Below are positions 9,068-14,266 of a stretch of DNA of 14,266 bases, piece by piece. Every line of letters begins with the position of its first letter. Position 1 is the stretch's first letter. The stretch is from Syncephalastrum monosporum B8922. Lineage: Eukaryota > Mucoromycota > Mucoromycetes > Mucorales > Syncephalastraceae. Where the stretch lies: the NCBI GenBank assembly GCA_000697355.1, contig JNEN01000791.1, forward strand, positions 1 through 14,266. The letters are read 5' to 3'. Both the position numbers and the translations under genes were made by a program. The notes under the pieces are model-generated. The model did not search any database and was not told where the DNA came from. It saw only the letters and a program-made list of their open reading frames with translations.

Positions 9068-9517
9068 CTAAAGATTACCGATGCCTTTTCCGGCCCTCTC
9101 CTTGTCATGGACATGAAGGGGAAGCACAGCAAACACTGTGATAAAAATCACGGCCAGCGCGATCACGAAGCACAACGTAAAACAACCACAGCAAACGAGC
9201 CGTCGATCACGTCTCAGTGCGGTAGACCAGCCATCGATACACCACCGTACACGCTTGATCGGGTTGCGGCCTCCTTTCTCGATATCGTAATCTGTGCTGC
9301 TGCCCACGCTGTACCGTTGTTGGCTCGTAGTGGTAGACCAAAATTGTGACACGTCGGGCGTTTCGGCTGCAGGCGGCGAGCGTGTTGGCATGTAGGGAGG
9401 CGGTGGAAGCCCATGTTGATAATCAGGGGGCGGCGCAGGCCGTGGCAGTATGCTTTCTTGCGGCTGCGATGTGTGAGAAAGAAGACCTTCCCAGTCGGTC
9501 TGATACGTGGCAGCCAT
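9068..9517 (-). CDS. Small proline-rich single-pass membrane protein with two PPxY motifs
   Basis: 149 aa, apparently one exon. The start at 9517 is preferred to the upstream extension to 9709 because it opens right after a CT-rich leader (9520-9575, minus strand), and the extension has no conserved look. Residues 21-52 are proline-rich and contain PPDY (30-33) and PPPY (39-42), the WW-domain ligand of Rsp5/Nedd4 ubiquitin ligases. Residues 83-107 are basic (RNPIKRVR..., LRRDRR). A Cys-rich membrane helix spans about 108-134 (CCGCFTLCFVIALAVIFITV), which by the positive-inside rule places the PPxY part in the cytosol. Such short tail-anchored or single-pass PPxY proteins often recruit Rsp5 to membranes; that role is inference. 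It resembles in layout fungal LEA-like membrane proteins with a basic-TM core. An in-frame UAG ends it, with a further helix beyond. Family not recognised. Confidence 0.65.
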   Translation of the reverse strand: MAATYQTDWEGLLSHTSQPQESILPRPAPPPDYQHGLPPPPYMPTRSPPAAETPDVSQFWSTTTSQQRYSVGSSTDYDIEKGGRNPIKRVRWCIDGWSTALRRDRRLVCCGCFTLCFVIALAVIFITVFAVLPLHVHDKERAGKGIGNL

Positions 9518-9917
9518 CCGACAGGCAGGCGAAGGAAAAGAGAAGAAGCGAGAGAGATATGTCTCAGTTTTATTATTTGTATTGTGCCCAACCCTGAATG
9601 GATACGTCGGCACCAATATCGGCCTGACCAAACATGCATCCATTTCTTTCCCTTCTGTTTCCTTCTTCGGCTCCGCACGACCGACAATGTTTGCAGCGCC
9701 CATGCGCATATATGAGGATATCAGAGGGTCATTATTAATTTTTATAAGAAAGAAAAGAGACTACATAAATAGAGACTGGAAAGTGAAACAGTTGGATAAA
9801 ACGATGCGGCCTATGCTGGTATGAAAGAAGGAAGAAAGACAGGGAAAAAGTGGACAGGGAATAAAGGCGAGTGCAAAAGAAGACAGAAAGGGAGAGACGA
9901 CGGCGAGGCTGGTATGT
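9518..9917. promoter_or_regulatory. Upstream region of the PPxY gene and 3' region of the AFI1-like gene
   Basis: 400 bp between two genes that run in tandem on the minus strand. It must contain the end of the AFI1-like transcript and the promoter of the membrane protein. About 9821-9910 is strongly purine-rich on the plus strand (pyrimidine-rich on the sense strand), and 9735-9780 is A/T-rich (TTAATTTTTATAAG). No extra coding exon was found. Confidence 0.5.
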
Positions 9918-12458
9918 CTAGAATGCGCCGACGGGTGCGCCATTATTCTGCTGATGCTGAGGGTCAGAAAACTCAGAGCGGCATAATCGCTCATAGGTCA
10001 TCCGCTGGAATCGTGAAAGACCCTGAATGAACTTAAATCCCGTCTGATGACAAAACAGTGTCAATAGGCCCTCTTCCTCCTTTTTTACGACACTTACTGG
10101 GTTACTGACTAGACGGTTGAACAGCTCGACCGTGTGTCGCCGCACCATCTCGGACGAGTGCAAGAGACACAACCCAATAGGTGCCAGACCGCCTTGGTGC
10201 TGTGGAAGAAAAGAAAGGAACTATCATGTCGGATAAGCACACGTGACGCAATAGCATAGATCACCCTTTTCCCCATTATTAGCATATCATTACCTCGATG
10301 ATATGCCGATCTGTCGTGATGTGCTTCAGGAATGCTTCCAGGATAGCTAAGACTTCCGCTTCAGGCAGATTACGTAAGATGCGCAGTTTGTTAATTTGCC
10401 GATAGACATCCAGGTGTTTCAGCGTCGAGCCTTGAAGCCATAGTGCAAAGCCCTAAAGAGACGTATGAAAACCCAGCTCATCCCACGTATGCATGCTGTC
10501 TTACCTTCTGGTATTCCCTGTAGGAGATCGTCTGCCGCCAGCCTTCAATACGGTTGGCATTGAGTGATAGCTCGCGCTGCTTGGTGGCTTCGTCCGGAAA
10601 GACCGTGCCAGAGCCTAAAAGACCGGACGGGTCCGTTTCTGGATCATGCGGCCACGCGATTTTGGACTGCTTGTAGACGTCCTCCTCATACACACCGGCC
10701 AATCGAACGAACCGCGCCACGTATTCCTGAAATTTAGCGCGTATCATCGTTTCGCCGTGGCGACCGTGCACGGCTGCCATCACCTACAAAGATAATGTGC
10801 ATGTTATGATATAAAACCCGGGGCCCTGCCTTTTCTACTTACATCGTTCATGAACTCGGTGTCCCAATCACGCTCTCGCGCTTCTTGCTTTCCCAAAGAC
10901 CCAGAGAAGGCATTGCCTCCTGACGATCGGCCCAGAGCCAGTGAGGCAAAGGCAGTGCTTGCATTTTCGATATCGCCGGACATGGAGCTGATTGAATTGA
11001 GCCGGGTCACTTCAATATCTTTGCTCACTGTAATTTTTCCCGTCTCAATGTTGCATAGTACGTCCCACCAGGCCGTGTGCTCCTCATAAGTGGGATTGCA
11101 CACACCGGCTATAAAACCAGGGCTAACCAAAGGCCCGTTAGCAACTCAAACTCCTTATAATACCTCCCTTTTGTACTATACCATTTCAGTAGATCGTCGA
11201 CGCTTGTCAGATTGGTATAAGGGAAGGCACGCTCAGTGAACCCTCGGAGAACGGTGCCGCATCCGCTACCTAGCGCACAAGCGGCTAGTACGTAGTTAGC
11301 GACTTCGCCTGACGGATGACCATAGCCAAGGAAGATAATGCGTTTCTGAGTCAAGAGAGCATTCAAAAGCAACATTATGGGATGTGTGTAGGCTCCCGGG
11401 CTGTCGAGGTGCGGGTGATGCGGGTTGGGTGATCCAGGTTGCGACGTGGGCGTGAAGGTGCGAATAAGGTTGATTAATGAAAACTAAATACAGTCATGAG
11501 CAGATGTTGCTTCTCTCTCTGGTTTTCCAGTACTTACATCACCCACTTCTTCCGCATTGACGGTCAGTGGTATCCGGATAGGGAGCTTGATTCCTTCATA
11601 CTCGATCTTGGTTTCATAAAAATGACGGTCTTTACCCAAAGAGGGGAGGACTTCGCGACCAGATGCCAAGTCGATATAAGTTCCGCGTCTTAACTTGGAC
11701 TCGTCCTCTGTATCGTCTTCCGTGTTCACAAACTCGGCAGAGATAGGCGAAGTAACGTGGTCCTCGATGAAGAGCTCCTCAAACATGTTCTTGTTGTCCG
11801 ATGCACGCAGGATCTGTCGCTCGTGCCAGGAGAGACGAGGCATGCGGGTCAGATCCATCGAGTTTACGGCCTTGTAGAGAGATTCGAGGATCTCCCGGGA
11901 AGGGTTCTCAAAGTATTTCTCCATGCCCAGCAGCAGGACAGGCTGATCCAAGGGGTCGTTGTGTCAGATCACAGCAGAAGTCCATGCTGTTTCCTACCTT
12001 GTAAATGTGCAAAAACTGATGTTGGGTACAGATAGCCATCGCTTTTACGTGGGCACCTCTGCAGTCTTGTTTTAGCATATGGCATTGTACACATATTTGA
12101 TACTCCACCTTCGTGCAGTGGCATCGTGCTTGGTGCGAACAAGATTCAAAACGTAGAGCAGAGGCTTTTCGCGTTTGTCCGTTTTGCTGGGAGCATCGTC
12201 GTCAACATCGGGGATGGTTTGGTTTAGACAAAAGATGGTCCAGTCCTCGGAGCGTAAATGAGCACCATCGGGTAGCATAAGTTCAGACAGGACGCTAGAC
12301 GGACACGAGGCGATAAGGAACGGCAAGGATTGAGAGGACGACATGGAGTCTTACTGTTCATCGGTGCCTGTATCCGCCGGGTATTGGTATTTGAGAATAG
12401 CGCCCTTGTCAATGTCAAACTCTGCGAGCAGGACATATTGAACGTGTTGATGGTCCAT
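9918..12458 (-). CDS. AFI1: Afi1-like DENN/SPA-domain protein (Arf3-interacting polarity factor), 10 exons
   Basis: Fungal homologue of Afi1/MesA, which binds the GTPase Arf3 at polarity sites and acts in polarised growth. Exons on the minus strand: 12458-12355, 12294-12109, 12058-11998, 11942-11538, 11483-11182, 11122-10843, 10783-10505, 10452-10294, 10199-10098, 10043-9918. Joined 2004 nt, 667 aa. The first exon is short but diagnostic: [16 protein letters not shown] (12-27), joining to TDEH and then [15 protein letters not shown], the Afi1 N-terminal docking domain (PF07792 type). Residues about 253-446 carry the SPA (stabilisation of polarity axis, PF08616) region with [20 protein letters not shown] and [11 protein letters not shown]. 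The C terminus (540-640) is helical. An ATG at 12344 sits inside intron 1 and is not the start. Introns are 50-60 nt except intron 8 (94 nt, containing CACGTG). No damage is seen. Confidence 0.93.
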
Positions 12459-13053
12459 GATGAAGACAACAGCGACTGGAATAAAGCAGCCTGTGTCTTT
12501 CGGGTCTCACAAACGGCTATTGAACGCAGACAATCAATCCGCGCTGAGTCAAAATAGAATTTCGACTTTGGCATTGCAGCACCCCACTTTCCGGGCCGAT
12601 CGTCTCCTTTTGGCACCCGCAATCCATGTGTTCGCGATTGTATCACCTGTAAATATCATGTATGTCCCTTTTCTGCCTGCTGGACATCCTCCCTAAACAC
12701 CTTTGGTCTGATTGCCATACTTACTCTAGCTTAGCAGGATACGCTGACTTTCTTACAAGAGCCCCGGTGCTCATTAAAAGGCTCCACGAAGTACAACTTC
12801 AAGTATCTCTGTCTCACCAGAAGCCCTGTATCATCATGGTGATGGCGAGACTAATGCTAGTAACAAAGGAGGAAGATTTGATGAAGGTGGCTGTGCGAGA
12901 TGTATGTTAACGATGATACCCGCTGCTATCGAGTATCAGTCTGGTTTCATCAAATCCCCAAATCTGCTACTCGTCTGTCATATGAACAGGTCCTTCATAG
13001 CAGGATCACAGGCATACTATATTATAGAGAGTGGTCGCTTATGCCTAATCATA
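12459..13053. promoter_or_regulatory. Upstream region of the AFI1-like gene up to the repeat
   Basis: 595 bp between the AFI1-like start codon and the inner edge of the right repeat. The promoter of the gene must lie here unless the repeat supplies it. The only sizeable open frame, 12662-12910 plus (82 aa), resembles no family I know and has no upstream signal, so I do not call it a gene. No RNA gene was recognised. Confidence 0.5.
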
Positions 13054-14266
13054 CTATGAAATTGTAAAGCTGGCTGACCTACCGTAGCACACTGTACATT
13101 GAACTATGCTCTGTGTAGTATCAATAGTGCTCTTATAGGTAGAATCGGTGATGTCAAGTGCTCGGGCAGCATTATACACTCGTTTGCATACGCAATCGCA
13201 TCCTTGACATGACCTCAGCACTTGATGAAAGCATATGAGTACTTCATTATGCACCATCAGCTTTTAAAGGGAAGAATGAATACAAAAACATTCTCATACA
13301 GGCATACACACTTGATGTTTTTTCAAACAGTAGGTGACTGTAGAAATAGCATAAAGTCGGTATATTTGGCAGAGAGAAGAGGAATGTGTAGTGTTTATTG
13401 CAGGGAATAACAAAAGATGGGAGAAGCCGTAAAAAGTGCACCGCGGTAAAAGTACAAGAACAGATACAGGAAAAGAGGGAAGACTGATACTGGAAAAAAT
13501 AGGGAAACCATTCATAAAATAAGTAAAGAAAGAGAGGGAAGAAATCCCAAAGAAACTGGTCAGACCCAAGAAAACTGATATGAGGTTCATCAAGCAAACC
13601 ACAGTGACCAGCGGACCACTTCCTCCAGCCCTCAACCATACGGTCCTACGGGAACCTCCAAAGTGGAGCGTCAGAGTAGCTGGAAGGTCTACCCCTCTTC
13701 ACCCCCGCCAAAAAAGCGGAGGAGAGTTTGCTCTGCATAGGATGACTTGGGCCGGCAAAGAGCATCCATCCGCCTTACTGAAGATGAAGCCCGCAGAGGT
13801 AGTATGAATACTCCATCACGGATCTCAAAGGGGAGGCGGAGTCAACCACTGGGGGATCTCTTCATAGTCGACCGACGCCAGGGTCAAAACGATAGCGAAG
13901 AGCCGCATCCAGGGGACAACATCCCTGAGCTAACCGCATCCGCAGCATGAATACTCACCCAGAGAACGACGCGCATCAAGAACGCTGGTCCAGGGAAGTC
14001 AGAGCCCAGAGGCAGTAGCGCCCACGGGGTGGCAGGCAGGGAAAAACAACCCTCATCGCGAAGCAGCCAACTGCAGTCAGACATCAGACGACTTGTTACG
14101 TCTTAGAGGGATGCGCAACGCCGCTTGAGCTCAAACAGAGGCCGAGTTCACTTCCGGGCTTCCTTGAATCAGACCGACGGCAGCCAACTTGCAATAACCA
14201 CCAAGATGACAACGGCACCACAGTGACTCCATGTTGTCAAAGTGCCAGAGCCATGGGAAAAAAAAA
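13054..14266 (+). repeat. Right copy of the ~1.2-kb dispersed repeat (inverted relative to 1-1193)
   Basis: Reverse complement of the left repeat, from CTATGAAAT at 13054 to the closing A9. The inner ~500 bp differ from the left copy by many substitutions and indels: ~25 bp extra near 13500-13525, 7 bp fewer near 13105, and 6 bp extra near 13062-13067. The outer ~440 bp are almost identical. The TATA equivalent is mutated (TATGAATA). No functional protein is seen; frames such as 13747-13950 have mostly amino-acid-changing differences from the other copy, which argues against selected coding. Confidence 0.9.

Noticed and set aside
9518..9709. N-terminal extension of the PPxY protein to an ATG at 9709
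   Set aside because: The extra 64 residues cover a CT-rich leader and show no domain; the ATG at 9517 fits better.
12662..12910. 82-aa plus-strand open frame beside the right repeat
   Set aside because: There is no recognisable family, promoter or conservation evidence; it is likely chance.
1..14266. A giant DNA transposon with long terminal inverted repeats carrying cargo genes
   Set aside because: No transposase, tyrosine recombinase or helicase is visible, target site duplications cannot be seen, and the cargo is conserved housekeeping genes. It is kept only as an alternative within a finding.

Overview
The window is nuclear DNA of a compact fungal genome, most likely a basidiomycete. 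A yeast-like lineage such as the Ustilaginomycotina (for example Malassezia) is my guess, not something the sequence proves. The evidence is three spliced genes with clear fungal homologies, 22 short introns (45-94 nt, mostly 50-60) with GTAAGT-type donors and CTRAC/TTGAC-type branch sites, CT-rich tracts before start codons and small intergenic gaps. Gene models were built by hand from splice signals and protein family memory. All three spliced models stay in frame to the codon from ATG to stop.

Layout. 1-1193: left copy of a ~1.2-kb dispersed repeat. 1276-4113 (minus): AP-3 adaptor beta subunit, 8 exons, 820 aa. 4114-5098: divergent promoter region, with a cluster of TGCATG/ATGCAT palindromes beside the next gene. 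5099-7161 (plus): DHA1-type MFS drug/H+ antiporter, 7 exons, 561 aa. 7438-8393 (minus): decayed sequence with Ty3/gypsy-like RNase H hallmarks, then an unrecognised open frame. 8394-8830: no gene seen, but a perfect 16-bp tandem duplication. 9068-9517 (minus): small proline-rich single-pass membrane protein with two PPxY motifs, followed in the same frame, beyond a UAG stop, by 78 more open codons with a second hydrophobic helix. 9918-12458 (minus): Afi1/DENN-SPA-type Arf3-interacting protein, 10 exons, 667 aa. 12459-13053: upstream region without a convincing gene. 13054-14266: right copy of the repeat, inverted.

Two products act in membrane traffic or polarity (AP-3 in Golgi/endosome-to-vacuole sorting, Afi1 with Arf3 at polarity sites). 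One exports small molecules, and the PPxY protein could be an adaptor for a Rsp5/Nedd4 ubiquitin ligase. This looks like ordinary chromosomal neighbourhood, not a functional cluster. The unusual features are architectural: the sequence begins with T9 and ends with A9 inside two outward-facing copies of one repeat, and the two copies are almost identical at the outside and diverged towards the inside. This may be a contig broken at the same homopolymer in a dispersed element, or a true long inverted repeat enclosing 11.9 kb.
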